NCBI RefSeq assembly: GCF_004126535.1 | Contig: NZ_PPCV01000002.1 | Span: 248,001 to 312,000 of the forward strand | Direction: 5' to 3' | DNA from: Propioniciclava flava | GTDB taxonomy: Bacteria; Actinomycetota; Actinomycetes; Propionibacteriales; Propionibacteriaceae | Length of the DNA stretch: 64,000 nucleotides | In this document: piece by piece, positions 25,954-35,461 of the stretch | How positions within the stretch are numbered: the first letter of the stretch is position 1 | How the letters are laid out: every line of letters starts with the position of its first letter | Made by a program: the position numbers and the translations under genes | The notes under the pieces: model-generated | Database searches by the model: none | What the model saw: only the letters and a program-made list of their open reading frames with translations | Told to the model about the DNA's origin: nothing

Positions 25954-27498
25954 CTAGATCCATGAACGAAGCCACATGCGCGCCAACCATTGGCTGTAGG
26001 GCAGGGAGCCGTCGGTGAGGACCGGATACAGGTAGGCGAAGTTTGCGATGACCAGGCCGGTGAGGGTGCCGACGATGATCGCGCCGCGGCGCCGACCGGG
26101 GGAGCCCGGTGGGCCGATGAGCAGCCCGAAGGCCATCGCCAAGCCGGTGACGGTGAAGGGGATCAAGGTGATGGCGTAGAAGAAGAACTCGGGCCGGTCC
26201 GCGGAGGCGAACCAGGGCAACCACAAGGACGCCACGGCGACAACGGGGACGCCGAAGCGCCAGTCGCGCCCGGCGATCCACCAGATGACGGAGATGACGA
26301 GTGCGATCGCGGCTAACCACCACAAGATAGGGGTGCCCATGCCGACGATGACGCGCACGCACGTCTCGGGGCCCGCGCAGCCGTCGGTGCCCACGGGGAT
26401 GGCGTTGGTCGCGTCGAAGCTGATCGGACGGAGCATGAGCAGCCACCCTGCCGGGTGCGCGTTGTAGGGGTGGGTTTGCTGGCGCATGTAGTCGCCGGTG
26501 TGGAAGTTGAAGATTTCTTGGTGGTAGTGCAGCAGCGATGCCAGCCCGGTGCCGAACGCGGCGACCCAGGGGTGGTCCGGATTCTGGGCGCCCCACTGGC
26601 GCCCCCAACCGCCGGAGGTCGCTAGCCACCCGCTCCAGGAGACCAGGTAGACCACGAAGGTGGTGCCGACCAGCGCGATGAACGCGGTGAGTCCCTCGCG
26701 CAGGATGGCGGTCCAGGACACGAATCCTGCCCCGGCGAGTCGCCGCGCGCCGATGTCCCACATCACGCTGAGGATGCCGAAGGCGGCCAGCGCGAACAGC
26801 GAGTTCCACTTGGTCGCTACCGCTAGACCGAACAACAGCCCGGCGACCCACCGCCAGGGACGCCACCACAGGAGGGGCCCGAATTCGCCGCGCAGATCGG
26901 TCCAGCCGCGGGCCTCGATCGCGTCGGCGAGCTTGTGGCGATGGTGGTCGCGGTCGGCGACCAGCGCCGCGACCGCTGCCACGAGGAACGTGGCCTGGAA
27001 GATGTCGAGGAGCGCGATGCGGCTCATGGTGAAGGCAAGGCCGTCGAAGGTGAGCAGAATCCCGGCCAGAGCGCCGATCAGCAGGGAGCGCGACAGCCGG
27101 CGGGTGAGGCGGATCGTGGCGACCACCAGCAGCGAGCCGAACACGACGGCGGCGATGCGCCAGCCGAAGCTATTCATCCCGAAGCCCGCCTCGCCCAGCG
27201 CGATCAGCCACTTGCCCACCGGGGGGTGGACGATGAACGACCCGTTGGTGGTCAGCCCGGACAGGTTGCCCTGAGCGATCTGCTCGTTGACGTTCGCCCC
27301 GGACCATTCGGCCTCGTACCCAAACTGCAGCAGCGACCAGGCGTCCTTGGCGTAGTACGTCTCGTCAAAGATGATCGTGCGGGGATTCCCGACGTTGACG
27401 ATGCGGATGAGGAAGGCCAGCAGCCCGATCCCGAGCGTGACCCCCCAGCTGATCCAGGGGTTGTCACGCACGCCGTCGCGCAGCCGGTCCAAGGTCAC
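25954..27498 (-). CDS. dolichyl-phosphate-mannose-protein mannosyltransferase (PMT family)
   Basis: The 514-residue membrane glycosyltransferase (GT39) has about eleven spans. The first periplasmic loop carries the FDETYYAKDAW motif with the catalytic Asp-Glu. VHPPVGKWLIALGE follows, and the family MIR-less C-terminal half contains HTHPYN-like and LPWF segments. It O-mannosylates exported proteins using polyprenyl-phosphate mannose and is paired with divergent rsmI, as in Mycobacterium. GTG 27498 gives the usual family N-terminus, and the longer frame upstream is antisense to rsmI. Confidence 0.93.
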   Translation of the reverse strand: MTLDRLRDGVRDNPWISWGVTLGIGLLAFLIRIVNVGNPRTIIFDETYYAKDAWSLLQFGYEAEWSGANVNEQIAQGNLSGLTTNGSFIVHPPVGKWLIALGEAGFGMNSFGWRIAAVVFGSLLVVATIRLTRRLSRSLLIGALAGILLTFDGLAFTMSRIALLDIFQATFLVAAVAALVADRDHHRHKLADAIEARGWTDLRGEFGPLLWWRPWRWVAGLLFGLAVATKWNSLFALAAFGILSVMWDIGARRLAGAGFVSWTAILREGLTAFIALVGTTFVVYLVSWSGWLATSGGWGRQWGAQNPDHPWVAAFGTGLASLLHYHQEIFNFHTGDYMRQQTHPYNAHPAGWLLMLRPISFDATNAIPVGTDGCAGPETCVRVIVGMGTPILWWLAAIALVISVIWWIAGRDWRFGVPVVAVASLWLPWFASADRPEFFFYAITLIPFTVTGLAMAFGLLIGPPGSPGRRRGAIIVGTLTGLVIANFAYLYPVLTDGSLPYSQWLARMWLRSWI

Positions 27499-27562
27499 GG
27501 GGACATGGTAGCCATCGGCCCTGTCCGCGCCCGGGACGGGTGCGGTTCGCCATACTGGGACC

Positions 27563-28414
27563 GTGATGCAGACCGAAGCGGGAGTCTTGATCCTGGCCGC
27601 GACCCCGATCGGTGATGTCGAGGACGCGAGCCCTGCCTTGCGCCGCGCGATCCTCCAGGCGGATGTGATCGCGGCCGAGGACACCCGGAGGTTCCGGGAC
27701 CTGTGCCGACGCCTGGGCTTGGAGCCGACCGCCAGCGTGGTGTCCTACTTCGAGGGCAACGAGGCGGGACGCGTGGAGGGGCTGCTCGCGTCGATGCAGG
27801 ACGGTGCCACGGTCGTGGTGGTCACCGACGCAGGGATGCCCGTCGTCTCCGACCCGGGATTCCGTATCGTGCAGGCCGCTGCGGAGGCGGGCATCCGGGT
27901 GACGGCCGTGCCGGGACCGTCCGCCGTCCTCACCGCGCTTGCCGTCTCCGGGCTGCCCAGCGACCGGTTCACGTTCGAGGGGTTCGTCTCCCGCAAGCCC
28001 GGTGAACGACGACGTGCGCTCGCCGATGTCGCCGAGGAGCGCCGCACCATGGTTTTCTTTGAGGCGCCCCACCGGCTCGGGGCCTTCCTCGCCGACGCTG
28101 CCGACGCGCTGGGGGCAGACCGTCCCGCCGTCGTGTGCCGTGAACTGACCAAAACGTACGAAGAGGTGCTGCGCGGCACCCTGAGCGAACTCGCCACCTG
28201 GGCGCAGGGAGAGGTGCGCGGCGAGATCACCATCGTGGTGGCCGGCGCCGTCCCGCGCGCAGGATCGCTGCCTGAGGCCGTCGACGATGTCGTGGCTCAG
28301 GTGGAGGCCGGGGAGCGGTTCAAGGCCGCGGTCAGCGCCGCGGCCGAGCGGCATGGTGTCGCCAAGCAAGCCCTCTACGATGCGGCCCTGGTCGCACGGA
28401 AGGAACGCGCATGA
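27563..28414 (+). CDS. rsmI: 16S rRNA (cytidine1402-2'-O)-methyltransferase
   Basis: This 283-residue tetrapyrrole-methylase-fold enzyme methylates C1402 in the 30S decoding centre. Seen are ILAATPIGDVEDAS, DVIAAEDTRR, VVTDAGMPVVSDPG, VPGPSAVLTALAVSGLPSDRF and the FFEAPHRL segment, all characteristic. The GTG at 27563 is six nt after CATACT (27551-27556), a leaderless arrangement, so GTG is favoured over the ATG one codon later. The stop overlaps tatD by 4 nt. Confidence 0.95.
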   Translation: MMQTEAGVLILAATPIGDVEDASPALRRAILQADVIAAEDTRRFRDLCRRLGLEPTASVVSYFEGNEAGRVEGLLASMQDGATVVVVTDAGMPVVSDPGFRIVQAAAEAGIRVTAVPGPSAVLTALAVSGLPSDRFTFEGFVSRKPGERRRALADVAEERRTMVFFEAPHRLGAFLADAADALGADRPAVVCRELTKTYEEVLRGTLSELATWAQGEVRGEITIVVAGAVPRAGSLPEAVDDVVAQVEAGERFKAAVSAAAERHGVAKQALYDAALVARKERA

Positions 28415-29256
28415 GCGCACCTGAACTGCCGAAGGCCCCCGAGCCGTTGCCGCGCCCCACCACGGACGCGCACACGCACCTGGCCTCCACGACCGCCAAG
28501 ACGGGCGTGTCCGCCGAGGATCTGCTGGCACGCGCAGCTGCCGTCGGGGTACACAGGGTCGTGGACGTCGGCTACGACCTGCCGAGTTCCGCCACGGCCG
28601 TCGAGGTCGCGAGCCGCCACGACGCGGTCATCGCCGCGATCGCGATCCACCCCCACGATGTCGTCGAACTGGGTGACGGGCTGGACGCCGCCCTGCGCGG
28701 AGTCGAGGCCCTGCTCGGGTCGCACGACCGGGTGCGCGCCATCGGCGAGACGGGGCTCGATTACTACTGGATCACCGACGAGGCGGGCCGGGCCGCCCAA
28801 CGCGACGCGTTCGCCGCCCACATCGGGTGGGCGAAGGCCCACGATCTGGCCCTGGTCATCCACGACCGGGACGCCCACGACGATCTCCTGGACGTGCTGA
28901 ACGCCGAGGGCTGGCCTGCACGGGTGCAAATGCACTGCTTCTCCGGGGACGCCGCCCTGGCGCGCCGCTGCCTAGAGCAGGGGGCGTACCTGTCCTTCCC
29001 CGGGACCGTGACGTTTAAGGCCAACGAGGCGCTCCGCGAGGCGGCCCGGATCACTCCCGCCGATCGTCTTCTCGCCGAAACTGACGCCCCCTACCTGACG
29101 CCCGTGCCCGTGCGGGGGCGTCCCAATGCGTCCTTCTTGCTGCCGCACACGGTGCGCTTCTTGGCCGAGGTGCGTGGGGAGCCCGTCGAAGCGGTTGGTG
29201 AGGCCGTGGACGCGAACGCCACGGCTTTGTTCGGTGATTGGGGGCACCATGGCTGA
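28411..29256 (+). CDS. tatD: TatD family metal-dependent deoxyribonuclease
   Basis: This 281-residue TIM-barrel hydrolase has metal ligands DAHTHL (near residue 19), GETGLDYY, VIHDRDAHDDL, MHCFSGD and ETDAPYLTP. The family has 3'-5' DNase and AP-endonuclease activity. It overlaps rsmI by 4 nt and rsmA by 8 nt, so the three genes form a tight operon. In mycobacteria rpfB sits between tatD and rsmA, and here it is absent. Confidence 0.93.
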   Translation: MSAPELPKAPEPLPRPTTDAHTHLASTTAKTGVSAEDLLARAAAVGVHRVVDVGYDLPSSATAVEVASRHDAVIAAIAIHPHDVVELGDGLDAALRGVEALLGSHDRVRAIGETGLDYYWITDEAGRAAQRDAFAAHIGWAKAHDLALVIHDRDAHDDLLDVLNAEGWPARVQMHCFSGDAALARRCLEQGAYLSFPGTVTFKANEALREAARITPADRLLAETDAPYLTPVPVRGRPNASFLLPHTVRFLAEVRGEPVEAVGEAVDANATALFGDWGHHG

Positions 29257-30097
29257 GGGATTGCTGGATCCGCGCACCATCCGTGCGCTGGCCGCCGAAC
29301 TGGGGTTGCGTCCGACCAAGCAACGAGGCCAGAACTTCGTCCACGACGCGAACACGGTGCGCCGCATCGTCACCGCCAGCGGTGTGGACGCCGACGACGC
29401 GGTCATGGAGATCGGGCCGGGCCTGGGCTCCCTCACGCTGGGCCTGCTGGAGGTCGCCCGTCACGTCACCGCCATCGAGATCGAGTCCGCGTTGGCGCAG
29501 CGTCTGCCTCGCATCGTGGCGCAACGGCTGCCCGATCGTGCCGATCGGCTCACCGTCATCGAGGCCGATGCGCTCGATGTGGCAGACGTCCCCGACCCGC
29601 AACCGACCGCCCTGGTGGCGAACCTTCCCTACAACGTCAGCGTCCCGGTGCTCCTGCACGTCCTGGCACAGTTCCCCACCATCGAGCACGGCCTGGTGAT
29701 GGTGCAGTTGGAGGTGGCTGACCGGCTGGTCGCCCCGCCGGGAAGCAAGGTGTACGGCGTCCCGAGCGTCAAACTGGCCTGGTATGCGTCCTCGGCCCGC
29801 GTGGGGACGGTTCCGCCGACCGTGTTTTGGCCCGTACCCAACGTCGACTCTGGTCTGGTCTCACTGCGGCGGCGTCCCGTCCCGGACACCACCGCGACGC
29901 GCGCCGAGGTGTTCGGGGTTGTGGATGCCGCGTTCGCCCAGCGTCGCAAGATGCTGCGCGGCGCCCTGGCGGGGCTATTCGGCGGCTCCACAGCCGCGTC
30001 GGCGGCGTTGGAGCGTGCCGGGGTGGATCCGCAGGCCCGCGGCGAAGTGCTGACGATCGAGGACTTCGTCGCCATCGCCGAGCAGTTGCCGCGATGA
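29249..30097 (+). CDS. rsmA: 16S rRNA (adenine1518/1519-N6)-dimethyltransferase
   Basis: The 282-residue KsgA enzyme dimethylates two adenines in helix 45 of 16S rRNA. KQRGQNFVHDAN, the SAM loop EIGPGLGSLTLG (motif I) and the catalytic NLPYNVSVPVL (motif IV) are intact, with a C-terminal helical domain. The ATG at 29249 overlaps the tatD stop. Loss of this enzyme gives kasugamycin resistance in other bacteria. Confidence 0.95.
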   Translation: MAEGLLDPRTIRALAAELGLRPTKQRGQNFVHDANTVRRIVTASGVDADDAVMEIGPGLGSLTLGLLEVARHVTAIEIESALAQRLPRIVAQRLPDRADRLTVIEADALDVADVPDPQPTALVANLPYNVSVPVLLHVLAQFPTIEHGLVMVQLEVADRLVAPPGSKVYGVPSVKLAWYASSARVGTVPPTVFWPVPNVDSGLVSLRRRPVPDTTATRAEVFGVVDAAFAQRRKMLRGALAGLFGGSTAASAALERAGVDPQARGEVLTIEDFVAIAEQLPR

Positions 30098-30138
30098 CTT
30101 CGCTCGCCCCGTTTCGCCCCTGCTGGTAGGAAAGGCGC

Positions 30139-31056
30139 ATGGAGAAGGCCGAGCGGATCAGGGTCCGGGTCCCGGGGAAGGTCAACCTCGCGCTGCGCGT
30201 GGGGGGCCGCAGGGCGGACGGCTACCACCCGCTGGACACCGTGTTCCAGGCGGTGTCGCTCTTCGACGAGGTGGAGGCGCTGCCCGCGCCCCGCGGCGTC
30301 CGGACGGTGCGGGTGCTCGGCGATCAGGCGTCCCTGGTGCCGACCGATGAGAGCAACCTGGCGTTGAAGGCCGCCCAGGCGTTGGCGTCCTATGCGGGCA
30401 TGCGGCAGCCCGGCGTGGAGTTGGTGATCCGCAAGACGATCCCGGTCACCGGGGGGATGGCGGGCGGCTCCGCGGATGCCGCCGCCGCCCTGATCGCGTG
30501 CGCAGCCCTGTGGCGCATCGATGTCGCGCCCGACGAGCTAGCCGTCGTGGCCGCCGGGCTCGGCGCGGACGTGCCGTTTTGCCTGATGGGTTCCACCGCC
30601 CTGGGGCGGGGGCGCGGCGACGAACTGGTGCCGATGCTCAGCCGGGGCAGCTATCACTGGGTGCTGGCACTGCCCGACGTCGAACTCTCCACCCCTGAGG
30701 TGTTCGCCCGCTTCGACGAACTGAACCCCGACGCCGGTCCCGCCCCCGAGACGCCGCCCGGGCTGCTGGCCGGGCTGGCCAGCGGCGACATCGCCCAGGT
30801 GGCCGACAACCTCGTCAACGATCTGCAGCCCGCGGCCGTCTCGCTGCGTCCGCACCTGGCCGACGTGCTGGCGGCGGGGGTGGACGCGGGCGCGTTGACG
30901 GGCATCGTGTCCGGCTCGGGGCCCACCTGCGCCTTCTTGTCTGAGAACGAGGACGCCGCCGTGCGGCTGTCCAACGCGCTGGCGGGCAGCGATCTGGCGC
31001 GGGCGGTGCGCCGGGTCTGCGCGCCCGTTCCCGGTGCGCGCCTGCTGTCGTGTTGA
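30139..31056 (+). CDS. ispE: 4-diphosphocytidyl-2-C-methyl-D-erythritol kinase
   Basis: The 305-residue GHMP kinase works in the non-mevalonate isoprenoid pathway. It has VPGKVNLALRVGGRRADGYH at the N-terminus, the ATP loop PVTGGMAGGSADAAAAL near residue 105 and a C-terminal SGSGPTCAFL motif. AGGAAAGG lies about 5 nt before ATG 30139. It ends 4 nt from the convergent TetR gene. The neighbouring menaquinone and mannosylation genes both need isoprenoid carriers, but they are not in the same operon. Confidence 0.95.
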   Translation: MEKAERIRVRVPGKVNLALRVGGRRADGYHPLDTVFQAVSLFDEVEALPAPRGVRTVRVLGDQASLVPTDESNLALKAAQALASYAGMRQPGVELVIRKTIPVTGGMAGGSADAAAALIACAALWRIDVAPDELAVVAAGLGADVPFCLMGSTALGRGRGDELVPMLSRGSYHWVLALPDVELSTPEVFARFDELNPDAGPAPETPPGLLAGLASGDIAQVADNLVNDLQPAAVSLRPHLADVLAAGVDAGALTGIVSGSGPTCAFLSENEDAAVRLSNALAGSDLARAVRRVCAPVPGARLLSC

Positions 31057-31060
31057 GCCG

Positions 31061-31750
31061 CTACGCCGGATTGTCGCCCGAGGCCAGCGGGCCTTCGGCG
31101 ACGCGCAGCACCGGATCGGGGTGGAGGTTCCGCATGCCGTTCCAGGCCAAGTTGACCAGGTGCGCGGCGACCTGAGGTTTGGTCATGGTCGTCTGATTGT
31201 GGGATTCGACCCACCACTGTCCGGCGAGCGCCACCAGACCGACGAGCATCTGTGAGTACAGCGGTGCGGTAGCCGGATCGAAGCCGCGGCGGTCGAACTG
31301 GGCCGCCAAAAGCCCTTCAACCCGGCTGCCGATGCTCGACAAGATCGTTTGGAACGTCCCGCCAGGGGCGTAGGGGGAGGAGTCACGGCTGATGATACGG
31401 AACCCGTCCGGTTCTTCCTCGATGTAATCCAGCAGGGCCAGCGTTCCGAGTTCGATCAGCGACCGTGGGTCGGCGTGCGGCCGTGAGATGGCCTGGAAGA
31501 TGGCGTCGTGGAGCCGGCGCACCTCCTGGTCGACGACGACCGCGTACAGGCCTTCCTTGCCGCCGAAATGCTCATACACCACCGGTTTGCTCACTTCGGC
31601 GTGGGCGGCGATTTCTTCGACCGAGGTGCCGTCGAGCCCCCGGTCAGCGAACAGCCCGCGCGCGACGTCGATGAGTTGCTGTCTGCGCTGCTCCCGGGTC
31701 ATCCGCACGCGTCCGCGGCGGGCGCGTGCGGTGCTCGGTTGACTGCTCAC
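31061..31750 (-). CDS. TetR family transcriptional regulator
   Basis: The product is about 229 residues from GTG 31750 (a frame extension to 31786 is possible). The N-terminal HTH reads RRQQLIDVARGLFADRGLDG, then TSVEEIAAHAEVSKPVVYEHF, followed by a helical ligand domain. A TetR gene sits at the same place, near glmU and mfd, in mycobacteria. The target is unknown. The conserved WNGMRNLHPDP C-terminus is typical of that orthologue group. Confidence 0.85.
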   Translation of the reverse strand: MSSQPSTARARRGRVRMTREQRRQQLIDVARGLFADRGLDGTSVEEIAAHAEVSKPVVYEHFGGKEGLYAVVVDQEVRRLHDAIFQAISRPHADPRSLIELGTLALLDYIEEEPDGFRIISRDSSPYAPGGTFQTILSSIGSRVEGLLAAQFDRRGFDPATAPLYSQMLVGLVALAGQWWVESHNQTTMTKPQVAAHLVNLAWNGMRNLHPDPVLRVAEGPLASGDNPA

Positions 31751-31864
31751 CGCCCCAGTCTCTCGCGTGGCAAGTCGGTGCGCCAATGAAACCGATCACC
31801 GGGTGCATGTGCATCGTCACCGTGTCCTCGCCTACACTCATCCCCTGGACGCTCTGGCGTCCGT

Positions 31865-31946
31865 TCCCCGGTTGGTCTTTCGGTAGGGCCCGCCTGACTT
31901 TGAATCAGGATTAGCGCAGTAGGTTCGACTCCTACCCGGGGAGCCA
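31865..31946 (+). tRNA. tRNA-Gln (anticodon TTG), unusually long
   Basis: A 7-bp acceptor stem (TCCCCGG 31865-31871 with CCGGGGA) is followed by discriminator G and an encoded CCA ending at 31946. The anticodon arm is CCTGA-CTTTGAA-TCAGG (31893-31909) with TTG at 31900-31902. The T arm is GTAGG-TTCGACT-CCTAC. The total is 82 nt because the D region spans 21 nt and the region between anticodon and T stems is 9 nt rather than 4-5. Confidence 0.75.
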
Positions 31947-32026
31947 GTGGGCTTGCGTGGTCTGTCACCATCGCCGTATGCACCATCCCCACCTTGTCGA
32001 CGCTTTCACCCCCTGCGCGGTGTCCC

Positions 32027-33608
32027 ATGGGTGATCGTCCGATCATTCTGCTCGTCACCGACGCGCATCGCGCGATCCTGCTGGGTGAGTTTCAGCGCTA
32101 CTCCCGTGACTACACGGTGGTGCCTGCCACCAGCGTTGCCGACGCCGTGGGCGTCGTCGAATCGCTCGTCCACAAGGGTTATCAGTTGGCTCTGGTCGCT
32201 GCCGAGCACGATCTGCGCGATGGTGACTCCCTAGAACTGTTCGCCCGCCTGCGCCCGTTGGTGCCGACCGCGCGCCGGGTGGCGCTGCTCGCCGAGAATT
32301 TCCGGTTGCACGTGGACCGGCTGCGCATCGCGTCCCTGGACAATGAACTGGACGCCTACCTGGCCGTTCCCACGGGGCTACGCGATGAAGAGTTCCACAC
32401 CGCCTTGGTAGAGACGCTCTCGGATTGGGGCTGGTCGGTCGCTGGCCCGGTCGTGGCCCGCGTCGAGTTGGTGTACGACCGTCCCGATGCGAACGTCGCT
32501 GCCGTGCGGGATTGGCTGGAGCGCTCAGGGATGCCCTCGCGGGCCTACACGGCTGACTCGCCCGAAGGCATCGCGGTCCTGGAGGCGGCCGGTCCCGATG
32601 TGGAGCTTCCGCTGCTGCGGACGTTCGGCGACGAGTTCCTCAGTGGCGTGACCGTGGCGAAGGCCGCCGAGGCGATGTATGGCGGCCACGACGCGATCCC
32701 CGCCGACGAGGTCGCCGATGTGGTGATCGTCGGCGCCGGGCCCGCCGGGCTGGCAGCGGCCGTCTACGCTGCTTCGGAAGGCCTGGACACCATCGTCATC
32801 GAGTCGGAGGCGATCGGGGGACAGGCGGGGTCGAGTTCGATGATTCGCAACTATCTCGGGTTCCCGCGCGGCATCTCCGGGATGCGGCTGGCGCAGCGAG
32901 CCCGCATCCAGGCCCTCCGGTTCGGTGCGAAGTTCTACACCGGACGACCGGTCACCGATATTCAAGACTCCCCACCCGGGGAGCCGACCCACCATCACGT
33001 CTTCGTGCGGGGGGTGAGGATCTGCGCGCGCGCCGTCGTCCTCGCTGCCGGGGTCGCCTGGCCAGGCGGCCATCCATCTGGCGACCTTCGCCGCGCAGGT
33101 CAGCATCGTGGTGCGCCGCGACGGGCTGGGCGCGACGATGTCGGACTACCTGATTCGGGAGATCGACGCCACGAGCAACATCGACGTGCGCACCGGTACC
33201 CGCGTGGTCGGGGGCGGGGGCGAGGGACGCCTGGAATGGCTTGAGGTTGAGGTGCGTGACGCCGACGTCGTCCACCGTGAGCGCGTGGAGGCGGGTGGTC
33301 TGTGCCTGCTGATTGGCGCCGACCCGGCCTGCGACTGGGTTCCCGCCGCGGTGACCCGCGATGAGAAGAACTATCTGCAAACGGGCCGGGATGTCCCCCA
33401 GGATCGCTGGCGCGACGGACGCCCGCCCGCCAGCCTCGAGACGGCCGTCCCGGGCGTGTTCGTGGCCGGTGACATCCGCTCTGGCTCCATGAAGCGGGTC
33501 GCGGCCGCGGCCGGGGAAGGGGCCACGGTCGTCGCACTGGTACACGAACACTTGGCGCGGCTGCGCGCCGACGAGTTCGCCGCAGACGCGCGGGGGGCGT
33601 CCGCCTGA
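32027..33608 (+). pseudogene. receiver-domain/thioredoxin-reductase-like flavoprotein, internal deletion and frameshift
   Basis: The 5' part, from ATG 32027, encodes a receiver-like domain (RPIILLVTDAHRAILLGEF onward), a linker and an FAD-binding domain (VVIVGAGPAGLAAAVYAAS, then GGQAGSSSMIRNYLGFP). The frame reads RAVVLAAGVA up to about 33060. In the +1 frame from 33060 the sequence resumes with GQAAIHLATFAAQVSIVVRR and runs to the normal C-terminus (GVFVAGDIRSGSMKRVAAA) and stop at 33608. The segment that should lie between these ends, including the second GxGxxG loop for NADPH (roughly 45-50 residues), is gone. The gene is therefore very probably non-functional as an NADPH-dependent reductase. 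Confidence 0.85.
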
Positions 33609-33610
33609 GA

Positions 33611-35461
33611 TCAGCCGGTGGTGTGGTGCACGTAGCACCACCGCCACGCTTCGCCGGGTTCGGCTGACTGCATGACGGGGTGGTGGCTGTCGCGGAAGTG
33701 GGCGGTGGCGTGACGCCCGGGCGAGGAGTCGCAGCAGCCGACGTGCCCGCATTCCAGGCAACGGCGTAGGGCCACCCAGTCCGTGCCGTCGGCGATGCAC
33801 GCCGGGCACACGTCAGCTTCGGCGTCCTCGATGGCGGGGTAGCGGTCCAGGTCGGCGCAGCTTTGTGGCTGCGCGATCCGCAGCCCCGCCGTGCGGATGG
33901 CTTCCACCCGTTCGGTGTGGGTGTCGATCATCGACTCCTCGACGTCGAGCATGTTCAGCACCTCAGCGATGATGTCCCCGGGAACCGTGCCGGTTTTGCG
34001 GATGTCGAGGACCTTCTCGCGTTCGGCGGTCAGCATGGTCCGCCGAATGTAGCCATACATCTCGGAGGGGGACTGGTGGTCGCCGTTGGTGCCGAGGCGT
34101 TCCCACGCGGCGAATGAGCGTTCGTTGATGCGCGTGCGGATCATGTCGACGACGTGGTGGGGGTCGTCGATGTCGAGGGTGTCGAGGAGTTCGAGGCCGG
34201 CCCGGCCTGCCTCCTGCAGCACGACGGCGCGCGTGAGGGCGTCCGAGGCGGGATCGGGGGCCTCGATGTCGAGGTGCCGCGTCACCCACGGCAAGGTCAG
34301 GCCTTGCAGGAACAGGGTCCCGGCCACGACGGTCAGCGCAATCAAGAGGAGGACTTCCCGGTAGGGGACGTCGCTGGGCAGGATGAAGGCCGCCGCCAGC
34401 GTGACCACGCCACGCATGCCCGCCCATCCCACGAGGAGGGCGGCGGCCCCGCCGCCGGCGTTCTTGCGGTGGTTGAGCATCAGCGGCACCCGCATGGCGA
34501 ACACCCAGACCAACCGGACCACGATGACGGTGGCCAGCACGCTGCCGCAGACCAGGACGATCCACCCCAGCGGAAGGTGGGACGCCAGCACATCGTGGAT
34601 GATCCAGTTGGTCTGCAAGCCGATCAGGAGGAAGACCGTGTTCTCCAGTAGGAACGAGATGGCGTTCCAGGTCGTGCGTTCGGCGATCCGCGAGGGGGCA
34701 GTTTGGATCACGGGCGCCTTGTGCGCCAGCAGGAGGCCCGCGACGACGACAGCGATGACGCCGGAGGCGTGGACGGCCTCGGCCAGCATGTAGGCGGCGT
34801 ACGGGGTGATGAGCGAGATGGTGGTGTCGATCACCGGGTTGGTGATGCGTCGGCGCAGCCGGGCCACGATCACAAACATCACGAACCCGGCCAGCGTCCC
34901 GCCTCCTGCGGCGAGCAGGAAGTGGAAGCTGATCTGCCCGAGCGTGACCGCACCGGCGAGGGCGGCGATCGCCGTCCGCAGGGCGACCAGTGCGCTGGCG
35001 TCGTTGAGGAGCGACTCGCCTTCCAAGACGGTGACGACGCGGCGGGGAAGCCCGATGCGGCGTCCGATCGCCGTGGCGGCAACGGCGTCCGGCGGGGCGA
35101 CCACGGCCCCGATCGCGAGCGCGGCCGCCCAGCCCAGGTCCGGGATCAGCCAGTTCACGACGGCTCCCACCGCGAAGGTGGTGACGACGACCAGGCCGAC
35201 CGACAACAAGATGATGGGCCGGCGGTTGGCGGCGAAGTCGACCAGCGAGGTTTGCAGCGCGGCCGTGTAGAGCAGCGGGGGCAGCAAACCCAGCAAGACG
35301 ATCTCTGGTTCGAGATGGATCTGCGGCAGGAAGGGCAGGTAGGAGGCCACCGCGCCGACGACGATCAGCAGCAGGGGCGGGGGTACGTTGAGGCGTTCGC
35401 TGACGGCTTCGGCGGCCAAGACGACCACGGCGATTCCGACGAGGATGAGGGCGATGTCCAC
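33611..35461 (-). CDS. Na+/H+ antiporter (CPA1/NhaP type) with C-terminal UBP-type zinc finger
   Basis: This 616-residue protein has twelve or so membrane spans up to about residue 400. They include the CPA1 motifs GAVVAPPDAVAATAI and LEGESLLNDASALV with the ion-binding acids, and GWAGMRGVVTLAAA. A cytosolic helical region follows. The last 75 residues form a zinc finger of the ubiquitin-protease type: CADL, CPAC, CLECGHVGCCDSSPGRHATAHF and HHPV. The finger is a known partner of this antiporter group in Actinobacteria, and its role without ubiquitin is unclear. GTG 35461 is the likely start. Confidence 0.9.
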   Translation of the reverse strand: MDIALILVGIAVVVLAAEAVSERLNVPPPLLLIVVGAVASYLPFLPQIHLEPEIVLLGLLPPLLYTAALQTSLVDFAANRRPIILLSVGLVVVTTFAVGAVVNWLIPDLGWAAALAIGAVVAPPDAVAATAIGRRIGLPRRVVTVLEGESLLNDASALVALRTAIAALAGAVTLGQISFHFLLAAGGGTLAGFVMFVIVARLRRRITNPVIDTTISLITPYAAYMLAEAVHASGVIAVVVAGLLLAHKAPVIQTAPSRIAERTTWNAISFLLENTVFLLIGLQTNWIIHDVLASHLPLGWIVLVCGSVLATVIVVRLVWVFAMRVPLMLNHRKNAGGGAAALLVGWAGMRGVVTLAAAFILPSDVPYREVLLLIALTVVAGTLFLQGLTLPWVTRHLDIEAPDPASDALTRAVVLQEAGRAGLELLDTLDIDDPHHVVDMIRTRINERSFAAWERLGTNGDHQSPSEMYGYIRRTMLTAEREKVLDIRKTGTVPGDIIAEVLNMLDVEESMIDTHTERVEAIRTAGLRIAQPQSCADLDRYPAIEDAEADVCPACIADGTDWVALRRCLECGHVGCCDSSPGRHATAHFRDSHHPVMQSAEPGEAWRWCYVHHTTG

